Positions 26,693 through 37,876 of a stretch of 64,000 nt of DNA are shown here, one piece after another. Made by a program: the position numbers and the translations under genes. Each line of letters opens with the position of its first letter. Position 1 is the first letter of the stretch. This stretch comes from CAZFDE01 sp964517795 (GTDB lineage: Bacteria > Planctomycetota > Phycisphaerae > Sedimentisphaerales > Anaerobacaceae): assembly GCA_964517795.1 (NCBI GenBank), contig CAZFDE010000002.1:1-64000 (forward strand), in the 5' to 3' direction. The notes beneath the pieces were generated by a model. That model did not search any database, was not told the DNA's origin, and saw nothing but the letters and a program-made list of their open reading frames with translations.

Positions 26693-28015
26693 TTATTCCG
26701 AGGCAAGTATTTCAATATGTTCGGGTTTGAGGCGTTCCAGGTCGGGCAGTTGATTGGACCCGAGACGAACCTTGCTCAAAACATGGTTTTCATTGTATTG
26801 CTGATCGACAATGGTTCCGTGGGCCTTGAGAAAATGCTGTGTCCTGCCATCCGAAAGGGAGGAGCGAACATGGATACAAATCTCATTACCGTGATAGTGT
26901 TCCAGCACTCGTTGGGTGAGGGTATCCAGACCCAATCCGGTCCGGGCCGACACACAGATCGATTCGGGAATGATCGTCTGAAGGGTTTCAAGCGAGTTGA
27001 TCTGACGAATCGCATCAATCTTATTGAACACATGCAGAATTGTCTTTCCATGACAACCGATCTCCTCGAGCACGCGTTTGACCGATTCGATCTGGTGCAA
27101 TGCTTCAGAATTTGATGCATCAACCACATGGATCAACAAATCGGCATTGATCGCCTCTTCGAGCGTGGCTTTGAACGATGCGACCAGTTGGTGCGGCAGA
27201 TTGCGAACGAAACCGACGGTGTCGCTGAGCAGCACTTGTTGTGCCCCGTTGAGTTTCCACCGGCGTGTTCGTGTATCGAGCGTTGCAAACAGGCGATCCT
27301 CGACAAGGGCATGCGCCCCGGTCAATTTATTGAGCAAGGTGCTTTTACCCGCATTGGTGTACCCGACCAGACAGATCTTAAACATTTTCTTGCGGCCGCC
27401 GATTTCACGGATTTTTCGCCGGTCAATTTTATGTAATTCCTGACGCAGTTCGGAAATGCGTTTCTGGACCAGCCGCCGGTCAATTTCAAGCTGCTGTTCC
27501 CCGGGTCCACGGGTTCCGATCCCACCGACCGCACCGGCACCCGTTGCGCCGCCTGCCCCGGCGACCGCGTCGAGGTGGGTCCACATCCGGGTCAATCGCG
27601 GATAGGTATATTCCAGTTGGGCCAGTTCGACCTGAAGCCGGGCCTGGTGAGTTTTCGCCCGGGTAGCAAAAATATCCAGAATGAGTTCGCTGCGATCGAG
27701 TACCTTGGCTTTGATGATTGATTCCAACTCGCGAATCTGATTCGGCGAAAGATCATTGTCAAAAATAACCACATCGGCTTTGAAGCGTTTGACTCGGGAT
27801 GCCAGTTCGACGGCTTTACCTTTGCCAATATAGGTCGCCGGATTAATGGTGTGGATCTTTTGCTGAAATCGATCCACGATAACCGCCCCGGCACTTTGGG
27901 CCAATGCGGTCAACTCTTCGAGATTATCTTGAATGGTATCGCTGTCCTGAATCGCGCCGACCAGGACCGCTCGTTCTTTACGAACCCGTAATGTTTCTCT
28001 CAATGGTCTGTTCAA
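26693..28015 (-). CDS. hflX: HflX GTPase
   Basis: 440-aa ribosome-associated GTPase that rescues or splits stalled ribosomes. The N-terminal HflX domain includes VIFDNDLSPNQIRELE and YTYPRLTRMWTHLD, then the glycine-rich loop GAGGATGAGAVGGIGTRGPG. The G domain has G1 VGYTNAGKSTLLN, G3 SDTVGF, G4 NKID and G5 VSARTG. The start is uncertain: the TTG at 28015 has GGAGG only one base away, and a second TTG four codons later is also possible. gpsA follows on the same strand. Confidence 0.93.
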   Translation of the reverse strand: MNRPLRETLRVRKERAVLVGAIQDSDTIQDNLEELTALAQSAGAVIVDRFQQKIHTINPATYIGKGKAVELASRVKRFKADVVIFDNDLSPNQIRELESIIKAKVLDRSELILDIFATRAKTHQARLQVELAQLEYTYPRLTRMWTHLDAVAGAGGATGAGAVGGIGTRGPGEQQLEIDRRLVQKRISELRQELHKIDRRKIREIGGRKKMFKICLVGYTNAGKSTLLNKLTGAHALVEDRLFATLDTRTRRWKLNGAQQVLLSDTVGFVRNLPHQLVASFKATLEEAINADLLIHVVDASNSEALHQIESVKRVLEEIGCHGKTILHVFNKIDAIRQINSLETLQTIIPESICVSARTGLGLDTLTQRVLEHYHGNEICIHVRSSLSDGRTQHFLKAHGTIVDQQYNENHVLSKVRLGSNQLPDLERLKPEHIEILASE

Positions 28016-28276
28016 ACCTCCAAAACCGTCTTTCCAAATATATACTATAACTTAAATGAAGGCCAAAATCAACTGATTTGTGCTTGAAATCGGCGTAATG
28101 TCCGATTTGGCCACCTCATAAAAGCCCGATTTTAGCATATGCACGCCATTTTTAGCTAAATAATCATATTTTTCAAAAGTTTATTCTTGAAACCTTTCAG
28201 TATTTGCCTTAAAATTCGGAGTTCTATTAATATTAATGTATGACTCTATAATCAAATTGGAAAGGATTGACGCTTA

Positions 28277-28468
28277 ATGCTGAAAGTAAAAGTGCGAACC
28301 GGCGAATCGGTTCAACAAATGATCAAACGGTTCAAGAAGCTCTGTGAGAAAGAGGGCTTGATTCGGGATATGAAGCGAAATTCCTATTACGAGAAACCAT
28401 CGGAGAAGAACCGGCGCCGGATGCGAAAGGCCAAACGCACCGCCAGCCTTTACTCCAAATTGTCCTGA
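28277..28468 (+). CDS. rpsU: Ribosomal protein bS21
   Basis: 63-aa small-subunit protein located near the mRNA exit/anti-Shine-Dalgarno region of the ribosome. MLKVKVRTGESVQQMIKRFKK and a basic tail with RRRMRKAKRTASLY are diagnostic. AAGGA lies about 9 nt upstream. A -10 TATAAT at 28247-28252 has no strong -35. A clear terminator at 28489-28523 makes it monocistronic. Confidence 0.97.
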   Translation: MLKVKVRTGESVQQMIKRFKKLCEKEGLIRDMKRNSYYEKPSEKNRRRMRKAKRTASLYSKLS

Positions 28469-28488
28469 GTTCAACCAATACCAAAATC

Positions 28489-28523
28489 AAACCGGGCGAA
28501 ACAATCCTTGCCCGGTTTTCTTT
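28489..28523 (+). terminator. Rho-independent terminator of rpsU
   Basis: AACCGGGC, a 12-nt loop and GCCCGGTT are followed by TTTTCTTT, about 20 bp after the rpsU stop codon. Confidence 0.85.
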
Positions 28524-28844
28524 ATTTCAATTTATGGGTTCCTCTGTTATGAGGCCAGCTTTCAAGTATAAAATTTAAATTTTTTGTTCTTTTACAATTT
28601 AATATGACGCACCTTTCATGCAAAAGTTATTTTGCTCATTCTGTTATTCGTGCTCGCAGCACAGGTTAATGGTTCTTTGTCTAAAAACAGTTGCCATAAT
28701 CTAAAAAACGTGCTCTTTCGCACAGAGGTGCCCTTATGTTTTATATCCGGTTCTCATGTGCGCCGGATATATTTCCATAAAAATTCCCCAATCATGAAAA
28801 AAACTGTAAGAAATCACGTAATCATGGACTAATATAGAGGCTGT
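28524..28844. other. AT-rich leader of the sigma-factor fusion gene
   Basis: 321 bp with no convincing gene. A 66-codon open frame from 28632 lacks an SD and has no recognisable motif. The one structural feature is the inverted repeat at 28742-28771. No clear sigma-70 promoter was seen, so it may use an alternative (possibly its own) sigma. Confidence 0.4.
28742..28771. repeat. Perfect inverted repeat upstream of the sigma-factor fusion
   Basis: Nine-bp arms TATATCCGG and CCGGATATA separated by 12 nt, about 75 bp before the sigma gene start. It is not followed by a T-run, so it is more likely an operator or a 5'-leader hairpin than a terminator. Confidence 0.6.
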
Positions 28845-30812
28845 ATGGATCCATTGGAAAACAGCCAAATATTTGAACTGGTCAGAAAGGCTCAAAACGG
28901 CTGCTCGGACAGTATGGATATACTGGCCCAGCAGGCGAAGCCTGTGCTGTTCGGCTATATTTACCGAATTACGCTGAATCATAGCCTGACTGAAGATCTG
29001 CAGCAGGAAACGCTGCTGGCAATGGTCAAGTCGCTGGGCAACCTGCGAAAACCCGAGCACTTTTGGGCCTGGCTGTATCGCACAGCGCTGAGCAAGGTCC
29101 AGCATCATTACCGGCACGAGCAGCGCGAAAGAGAAAAACAGGCTATGTCAGCCATGGACAAGGACAAAATGTTGCAAAACGCCGCCCGATCACAATACGA
29201 GGGGCTCAGCCATATGATCCAAAAGGAGCTCTCGCAGGCGATTCTCGATGCCATGACAAAACTCAAGCTCAAGCATCGCAATATCCTGGTCCTTCGCTGT
29301 TACGAGCAGCGGTCCTACGCCGAGATTGCCGAAATCATGGATTGCAGTCGAACATCGGCTCAGGTTATGTTCTTTCGGGCCAAACATGCACTGAAAAGCA
29401 AACTCTCCCGAAACGGCTTTGGCAAAGGAATGCTGCTGGCGGGGATGGGTCTGTTCGGCCTGATGACCACGCCCAAAAATACCGCCGCCGTAACGGTTTC
29501 GGCTAATAGTCTCAAGGTCGGCGGCGCCGCTACCGTGATCGGTGCGGCCGGGACCAAGATCGGCGCTGCAATTGCCGCCCTGTTCGCGGCGGCGGCGATC
29601 ACCGTCTATTCGGTTACCTTGAATATGAATCAATCGGCCCGGTGGCCAAGCGAGCAATTGCCCGCCCGCTCTGAGATCAAAAGCTTTCATTATGTCGAGC
29701 AGGCGTGGGACAAAAGCGGCAGCCCGAATCCGAACCTCGCCCGCGGCCGCAGTCTCAGCAAAGGTGCCTATGAACAGTGGTATTATTTCCCAGAGGAAAT
29801 CGACGGGCCGGTTCTGATGATGATGCAGCGGTGGGACCCGCAGCAGAATAATAAACTCTGCGGCTGGCTGCAGAATTCAAACGGCAACTATTATTATCAA
29901 GCCGGCGAAAAGAAAATCTATCAGTACAATTACCACCTGCCGATGCGGTACCTGACAACGCGGCGGCTGCCGTCGGACCCGCCGGAATTTACGGCGTTTC
30001 TCGACGAGATCGAGGGCAAGAACCTGCATATCGATTATACACGCGACGATGAAACCGGCCTGCTGACCGGCGTGCTGGACAACCGCTTTTACAATGCACA
30101 GCATTTCAAGTCCACTTTCTCATACAACAAGGTCGATGAAAAACGCTTCGAGTCGTTCCGCTACACCTGGCCGGATGCGCCGGTGATCGATGAACGCGAC
30201 GAGATACACAAACGCGGCTGGACGTTCTTCGAGATCAATGGCCGACTCAATGGCCGGCCGGTCTATGGCTCGGGCCGGATCCCGTTTATTTACGATATGG
30301 TCGCTGAACATTCGCCGTGGATGAAACTGACCGTCGGTGACAAGCTTCGAATCATTGACACCGATTTTGGCGCGTGCCTGCTGGATACGGATGATACGTT
30401 GGTGGCCGCTTATCCTCCCGGCAGTTTCTTCAAAGGCCTCTCGCAGCCGTGGATGGGAATGCATACGATCGACATGATCCGCAGGCATGCCGCTGCAGAA
30501 CGCATTCGCTTTGATACAGCCAAAAGCGATCAAGGCCCGGGTGAAAAAGTAGAAATCACCCTGTTCGATTCATCCGGACAGGCCGCGATTCGTTATACCG
30601 TTGATATCGAAAAAGACCTCATCGATCAGATCGAATTCATCGGCGAGAATGAAACAATCGGCGTTCTTCAATTCGCTTATCCTCAGAACTGCGATCCCGC
30701 ATCCGATAAATTCATCGCACCTTCAAAAATCAGCATACCCCAATCCAAATGTCGCGATAGTATGGGCATCTCATGGCTGCTGGAATTCGCAGAAGGATCA
30801 CTTGCACAATGA
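28845..30812 (+). CDS. ECF sigma factor fused to a transmembrane and extracytoplasmic sensor-like domain
   Basis: 655-aa fusion. Residues about 10-95 are sigma region 2 (FGYIYRITLNHSLTEDLQQETLLAM) and about 130-188 are region 4 (LKLKHRNILVLRCYEQRSYAEIAEIM, then a recognition helix SRTSAQVMFFRAKHALK). A hydrophobic segment at 195-208 and a stronger helix at about 236-258 (GAAIAALFAAAAITVYSVTL) would anchor it in the membrane. Residues about 280-655 form a large beta-rich domain that should lie outside the cytoplasm; its repeated strands (KIYQYNYHLPMRYL, IRYTVDIEKDLIDQIEF) suggest a LolA/RseB-like fold, which is only an inference. No separate anti-sigma gene is present. Its stop overlaps the start of the pseudopilin gene (ATGA). 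Confidence 0.85.
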   Translation: MDPLENSQIFELVRKAQNGCSDSMDILAQQAKPVLFGYIYRITLNHSLTEDLQQETLLAMVKSLGNLRKPEHFWAWLYRTALSKVQHHYRHEQREREKQAMSAMDKDKMLQNAARSQYEGLSHMIQKELSQAILDAMTKLKLKHRNILVLRCYEQRSYAEIAEIMDCSRTSAQVMFFRAKHALKSKLSRNGFGKGMLLAGMGLFGLMTTPKNTAAVTVSANSLKVGGAATVIGAAGTKIGAAIAALFAAAAITVYSVTLNMNQSARWPSEQLPARSEIKSFHYVEQAWDKSGSPNPNLARGRSLSKGAYEQWYYFPEEIDGPVLMMMQRWDPQQNNKLCGWLQNSNGNYYYQAGEKKIYQYNYHLPMRYLTTRRLPSDPPEFTAFLDEIEGKNLHIDYTRDDETGLLTGVLDNRFYNAQHFKSTFSYNKVDEKRFESFRYTWPDAPVIDERDEIHKRGWTFFEINGRLNGRPVYGSGRIPFIYDMVAEHSPWMKLTVGDKLRIIDTDFGACLLDTDDTLVAAYPPGSFFKGLSQPWMGMHTIDMIRRHAAAERIRFDTAKSDQGPGEKVEITLFDSSGQAAIRYTVDIEKDLIDQIEFIGENETIGVLQFAYPQNCDPASDKFIAPSKISIPQSKCRDSMGISWLLEFAEGSLAQ

Positions 30813-31642
30813 CCCAACATCAGGATGCATTTGGCAACCCCAAGGCGATCCGATATCCGCGTGCATTCACCCTGATCGAATTACTTGTGGTAATATCGGT
30901 GATCGCGGTACTGATGGGGATTCTGATGCCGGCACTGGTTATCTCTCGCGCCCAAAGCAAGAAGATCGCCTGCCAGAGCAATCTGCGCCAACTCGTTTTA
31001 GCCAATGCCGCTTACGCCGACAGTCATCTCGGTCACTATGTCCCCGGCACACTGGATATCTACACCGACAACACGCATCGCTGGTACGGCGTTCGCGAAA
31101 ATGACAATGAACCGTTCGACACGGCCGAAGGACCACTGGCATCGTACTTGGGCGAAAGCGGCATCGCCTGCCCGACGAAAGTCAACTACGCCGACTTGCA
31201 GCCATCGGAAAAATTATACGACCGGGGCAGCGGCGGGTACGGCTACAACATGGTCTATATCGGCTCAACGGTATGGATCGACGGCTATGAGGAAGATAGC
31301 TGCAGAAAAACCGCAAAAGATACCGCCATACGAAAGCCGGCCCAAACCCTGATGTTCGCCGACACGGCCATGGCCAACGACGGCCGCTATATCGAATACT
31401 CGTTTGCCGAGCCGCGGTTTTTTGTGGTCAAAGGCGAGCCGACCGTCGAGAGCGGCTGGAATCCGGACCCCTCGATCCACTTTCGACACCGAAACCGCGC
31501 CAACATCGGCTGGGCCGACGGCCATATCAGCGATGAGCGAATCGGCGATTATGATGGATATAATGAAGACGGCACCCGCCCGGCCGACTTCGACATCGGC
31601 TGGTTCGAACCCATGAATAACACCCCATTCGACCTGAAATAA
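30809..31642 (+). CDS. H-x9-DG pseudopilin coupled to the sigma-factor fusion
   Basis: About 277-aa prepilin-type protein. The leader is unusually long (MTQHQDAFGNPKAIRYPRA, cut before FTLIELLVVISVIAVLMG), with Glu5 in the mature protein. After the helix, SRAQSKKIACQSNLRQLVLANAAYA is the usual planctomycete pattern. Near the end HRNRANIGWADG fits the H-x9-DG motif that defines a family greatly expanded in Planctomycetota. The ATG at 30809 is inside the upstream stop (ATGA), indicating translational coupling with the sigma factor, so the two products probably act together. Confidence 0.85.
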   Translation: MTQHQDAFGNPKAIRYPRAFTLIELLVVISVIAVLMGILMPALVISRAQSKKIACQSNLRQLVLANAAYADSHLGHYVPGTLDIYTDNTHRWYGVRENDNEPFDTAEGPLASYLGESGIACPTKVNYADLQPSEKLYDRGSGGYGYNMVYIGSTVWIDGYEEDSCRKTAKDTAIRKPAQTLMFADTAMANDGRYIEYSFAEPRFFVVKGEPTVESGWNPDPSIHFRHRNRANIGWADGHISDERIGDYDGYNEDGTRPADFDIGWFEPMNNTPFDLK

Positions 31643-31795
31643 GGCCGTATTGATCGTCATATTCCAATAAAATCCAGCCGGTTTCGGATTGACCATGCCC
31701 GCCGGAAAGCGTATATTAAGCAGTTCGAAACCCAATGCTTAATCAGTAATTCGTGTTAATCCAATGAATGATTAAGAACAGAAACGAGGATTATG

Positions 31796-33904
<2,109 letters not shown>

Positions 33905-33937
33905 AAATATAGAGCACCTTAAAATATGCAGTAAAAC

Positions 33938-33978
33938 AAAAGCTCAGGGCGGCTGTTAAAGTCGCCCTGAGCTTTTTT
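33938..33978 (+). terminator. Strong Rho-independent terminator of glnN
   Basis: An 11-bp perfect stem AGCTCAGGGCG / CGCCCTGAGCT (33941-33951 with 33963-33973) is flanked by A-run and T-run, with TTTTTT at its 3' end. The symmetric A and T tracts would also let it work for leftward transcription. Confidence 0.92.
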
Positions 33979-34069
33979 ATAACACCTTATGAATGGTCGG
34001 GGATGATTTCTTTTTCAGCCCCGTGAAAAAACGGTGTCCGGTCCATTTTTCGCTTTTGCTTTCCTCAAC

Positions 34070-34240
34070 TTATGGATCAACCACAACACCCTTCAATACT
34101 CGACCATTGATTTGTTCGACAAACCAGCTTGTATTGCCGGTTGCTTCTACCGCAAGTTCATCACGCTTGCGTAAGGCCTTACGAAACTGACATATCTTTC
34201 TGATCTCAAAAGTTGCTATCCGTTCTTTGCCCCTGTCTTT
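34070..34240 (-). pseudogene. Remnant of an IS110-family transposase (N-terminal DEDD domain fragment)
   Basis: Reading the minus strand from about 34240 down to a TAA at 34072-34070 gives roughly 56 codons containing KRDELAVEATGNTSWFVEQ then GRVLKGVVVDP. This matches the conserved 'VAxEATGNxxWF...VxxxxVVxP' block of IS110-type DEDD transposases. The start codon and first Asp motif, the rest of the DEDD domain and the C-terminal Ser domain are all missing, and no flanking repeats were seen. The fragment begins where the GspK-like gene stops (34240), so the insertion or its decay lies at the 3' end of that operon. Confidence 0.7.
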
Positions 34241-37200
34241 TACCTTGGATCCTGGACGGGGTGGATGGCAATAATATTGACCTTGTCGGTGGGGTTCTGG
34301 ACACGGCTGCGGTCGAGGATCGCGATCATCCGTTTTTGCGGCCCATCGGTGCCGAGGCGGACCAGGATATAGGCCGTATAGATGTCGCTGCGAACGGTCA
34401 CCAGATTGCTGATCCGCGAAAACAGCACGTCCCGCTCTTCGAAATCGTTAACAATCTCATCGCCTTTACGCTGGCTTTGGCCGGGTTTGTCATCGCGGGT
34501 AATATCCGGGAAATTCTCCAGATCGGCGCCGTCATCGTAGATATTTCTTTCATCCAGTGCGCACTGCTGAAGACTATATTCCCAGTCGCCGCCGATCACA
34601 AAATTCAGCTCGCCGATACTGGTGAATCCTTTCTTCTCATAAAAATCATACTGCTCGTAAAGATCGTCAAAATCCACCGTGTCCATCAATGTATAATTAC
34701 GCACCGCATTGTATCGACCATCGCACGGATCTTCATAATCGACACGGGCAGTATCGAGTTTGAGCTTATCACGATAGGTCACGATCGCCCGGGCCAGTTG
34801 CGGCGTCATGTACGGCAGTTGCGAAAGGACAAACCAGTTAGCGGTGTTGATATTGATCCGGCCGGGCACCCGATCAGGATCATTACCGGTATTGGGGCGA
34901 TCGTACCCCTTACCGAACACCTGCCAATTGCCAGATTGCGTACTATTGGGATCATTGTCATACGGATGATCTTCCGGGTGAATCGCTGTCACATATTGAA
35001 AGATATTGGCAAAATAGGGATTTTGCAGGTCCAGTCGAAGCTTTCGTTCTTCCCGACGTACATATTCGGGATTGCGATCCGGGCGGTCTGTTTCCCGCAA
35101 GACCTTCCTGGCCGCTTCATTTAATTTCTGGGCGATCGAACCATCCATGTTCGTCGAATGCCCGATTGTCAAGAGCCGTGCGATATCGCCGACTGTGCGA
35201 ATTCGCGATCGACTGTCTGCCGGATTTCGCGGTCGATACGGATTGGGAAGCAAAAAACTAAACATATGCTCTTTTAGCTGAATACGCCCCTCGTATGTAT
35301 CCTTAAAATCGTCTTTATCAATGCGATTGCGCCGGAACAAAGTTCCTCGTTTCGAGGAATAGGTAAAACGGCGGGCTCGGGATTCCTCGGGTATTTCCAT
35401 CGTCGGGATCGCAATATGCCATTCATCCGGCAAGCGTTCATAGTAAGATTTTGAGCCGGCAGGCGCCCACTCCCGTGGAATGAACTGGCGATCCACATAG
35501 ATCCATTTGCCGCGTTCTCGCGGGTCTTCATCCGGATCGGCATTGGGGCTGAACACAAATCGACGCAATAACAAAATCGTATCAAATTGCCAGCCGAGAT
35601 ATATGGGCGGCTTGGCCTTGTTGGGATTACGCTGATTATCGATAACTGGGACTCTGCGATCTGCGGGAATCCATTCGCCGCCGAAAAAAACCAGATCGGG
35701 ATCCACGCGGACACTGCTGTCAGTTTCGTCAAATTGGGTATAACCTCGGAAATAATTCCTGTTCGCTGTTCTGGAATCATTGGTAAACACAACAAAAGCG
35801 GTATTGGGATCTACGATATCTTCGGGCTCAAACGTGATCAGCCAAGTGTTATTGCGCGAATTGGGGCCAATCACGCCGAAATTGGCATCGCCCATCGGAG
35901 TATTGTAATCATACAGCAGAATCTGGTATTCCCCCAAAATGCCGTTATGATCGACTCCATATCTATTATCTGTTCCATTACTAATGCTATTGCTTATACT
36001 GTCAGGATATAACCGTATCCGCTTTTTGAATGGATTATACAATTCCAGAGCGAATCCGTTCAAGCCGGATTCCGGATACATATCAATATCGAGGCCTAAC
36101 TCGGAAATAAACGGCTGAGCATCAAAGCCATACACCACATCACAATCATTGGCATCCAAGATTTTTTGAATATCATCCTCATCGATACTGCTATCGACGT
36201 ATCGCATAAATCGTCTTCGAAGGTTCTCATCGAGATCGCTTTCGGGTTCAACGACATCACTTGCGCTTCGCCCTGCATCCCAATCCCAATCCAGCCAGAT
36301 CCGCAGCCATGTCGGATCCATGTCTTCATCGCCGAAATCGACAACATTGACGGCTAACTGGGCGATACTGCGAATAATCTCGGCCGCTTCCTCTTTTTTT
36401 TCGATTTGGGTATGCTGATCTTTTTGGATCATCTCAAATCGTTCCAGCACAGCTTTGAACAGACGCTCGTAGAGATCGACGGCCATATCTCGGGAGTTGT
36501 CTTCATCAAATGAATCTTCATAATACGTATAACTGTCTTTATAATCCGCAATGTACTGACGATCGGAACCTTTATAGCGACGTTTTCGATACTCGGTTTC
36601 GATATTCACATTAAACATCTCGTCGCCATTGGGATCGACCAACTGGTCGGCATTATAGGCTGTGACCAGATGACGATAGGAATACCGGTTCCGATCCTCG
36701 TCTGAAATATCGTCATCCATCGGCAACAAGACCCTGGAAAACCATTTTTTATCCGTACTGTCGATCCGTTCATCGGAGCGGGGGCTTACCGGTTCATCGA
36801 GATAGCCGCCGGTAAACGCATTGGGCCATAAACCATCGCTGCCTAATTCAATTCGCGTTTTAATATTTTTGTTATTCAAAATAAAACGATTTCGCAGTTC
36901 CAGCTCATCAGCGATATCGAATGGTGTATATGGATTATTTTTAAGATGATCGAGTTCGCCGAACGACCAGGCTACATTGGCATCGTACGCGATCATTTCT
37001 TCAATCGTGTCGTAATCACTTTCGAATTTTTCACCGCAACGGATTCGCTGCAGCCGCTCGGCCGCCTCATCCAGGTCCTTTTCGGTTTCATCGCGATAGG
37101 ACAATCCGAGCAGATTCACATGCCACAACTGACTGCCGTCGAGTTTGTGATCAATTCCCTTTTCATTCGGATCGCTGGGACGGGTTACATCGTTCATGTC

Positions 37201-37875
37201 AAATTTATAGGCAGTATTGATGTTGAGCATGGCGGCATTGTCAACAATCCGCACGGCGGCATAAATCGGCTCGCCTTCGCAACCGCTCACATGGTCGAGG
37301 ATAAACCACTTGGCATCGGCCACGCCGTCACCGTCGGCATCGGCATTAGCCGCTAACTCGGTATCCAGAAGACTGCCGTTGGCATCATCCAGTTCGATCC
37401 GGGAATACTGATCCCGTTCGGATTTGCCGGACTCAATGCTGATATTGCGCGTTGCCCACTTGTCATCGGATGTGTTATTACCTTTTTTGCGTTTGAAAAA
37501 TTCATTGATATCGCTGATCTGCGGCCAGAGATAGCGGCCCTCATTATTCGGATCCTCAACCGGTTCCAGCGACGCCAGCCAGCGGTTGCACGGATCGGGG
37601 TAATCGTAATACTCCTGGTTCGGTTCGCCGGGCATATCCAGCACCAGCTCATGGGATATCTGAGCAATCAGGGATTCGACGGCGTAATTCAATTGGCGAT
37701 CGTCGGCAATCGAACGGGTCCCGGCATTTTCCAGCCGTGAGCCGAATAGAAACATAACTCCCACCACCGCCAGCAGCGATGTCAGCACCACGGTTAATAT
37801 TAGTGCCGAACCGTCCCATTTCATCCGGTTGGGGTGCTTTTCAAAACATATTTTGACAGATTGATCCTTCGCCAT
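34240..37875 (-). CDS. Giant GspK-like minor pseudopilin
   Basis: About 1211 aa, roughly four times the usual GspK. The start at 37875 lies one base after the upstream stop. The N-terminus has a basic stretch and a helix, GSALILTVVLTSLLAVVGVMFLF (about residues 21-43), of the GspK type, which lacks the standard Glu5. GspK-like repeats of the form 'NINTA' occur early (AAMLNINTAYKF) and again near residue 1005 (RININTANWFVLSQLPYMT), the latter followed by a helix-hairpin-helix-like LARAIVTYRDK as in GspK. The middle is large, very acidic and rich in Asp, Asn and Pro, with a calcium-loop-like DADGDGVADAK. It probably caps the pseudopilus. It is the last gene of the operon, abutting the IS110 remnant. 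Confidence 0.75.
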   Translation of the reverse strand: MAKDQSVKICFEKHPNRMKWDGSALILTVVLTSLLAVVGVMFLFGSRLENAGTRSIADDRQLNYAVESLIAQISHELVLDMPGEPNQEYYDYPDPCNRWLASLEPVEDPNNEGRYLWPQISDINEFFKRKKGNNTSDDKWATRNISIESGKSERDQYSRIELDDANGSLLDTELAANADADGDGVADAKWFILDHVSGCEGEPIYAAVRIVDNAAMLNINTAYKFDMNDVTRPSDPNEKGIDHKLDGSQLWHVNLLGLSYRDETEKDLDEAAERLQRIRCGEKFESDYDTIEEMIAYDANVAWSFGELDHLKNNPYTPFDIADELELRNRFILNNKNIKTRIELGSDGLWPNAFTGGYLDEPVSPRSDERIDSTDKKWFSRVLLPMDDDISDEDRNRYSYRHLVTAYNADQLVDPNGDEMFNVNIETEYRKRRYKGSDRQYIADYKDSYTYYEDSFDEDNSRDMAVDLYERLFKAVLERFEMIQKDQHTQIEKKEEAAEIIRSIAQLAVNVVDFGDEDMDPTWLRIWLDWDWDAGRSASDVVEPESDLDENLRRRFMRYVDSSIDEDDIQKILDANDCDVVYGFDAQPFISELGLDIDMYPESGLNGFALELYNPFKKRIRLYPDSISNSISNGTDNRYGVDHNGILGEYQILLYDYNTPMGDANFGVIGPNSRNNTWLITFEPEDIVDPNTAFVVFTNDSRTANRNYFRGYTQFDETDSSVRVDPDLVFFGGEWIPADRRVPVIDNQRNPNKAKPPIYLGWQFDTILLLRRFVFSPNADPDEDPRERGKWIYVDRQFIPREWAPAGSKSYYERLPDEWHIAIPTMEIPEESRARRFTYSSKRGTLFRRNRIDKDDFKDTYEGRIQLKEHMFSFLLPNPYRPRNPADSRSRIRTVGDIARLLTIGHSTNMDGSIAQKLNEAARKVLRETDRPDRNPEYVRREERKLRLDLQNPYFANIFQYVTAIHPEDHPYDNDPNSTQSGNWQVFGKGYDRPNTGNDPDRVPGRININTANWFVLSQLPYMTPQLARAIVTYRDKLKLDTARVDYEDPCDGRYNAVRNYTLMDTVDFDDLYEQYDFYEKKGFTSIGELNFVIGGDWEYSLQQCALDERNIYDDGADLENFPDITRDDKPGQSQRKGDEIVNDFEERDVLFSRISNLVTVRSDIYTAYILVRLGTDGPQKRMIAILDRSRVQNPTDKVNIIAIHPVQDPR

Positions 37876-37876
37876 A

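Noticed and set aside
28632..28832. 66-codon frame upstream of the sigma-factor fusion
   Set aside because: No SD and no recognisable domain; it also contains the inverted repeat, so the region is better read as a leader.
34213..35124. 303-codon plus-strand open frame
   Set aside because: Antisense to the GspK-like gene end and the transposase remnant; no SD or known domain.
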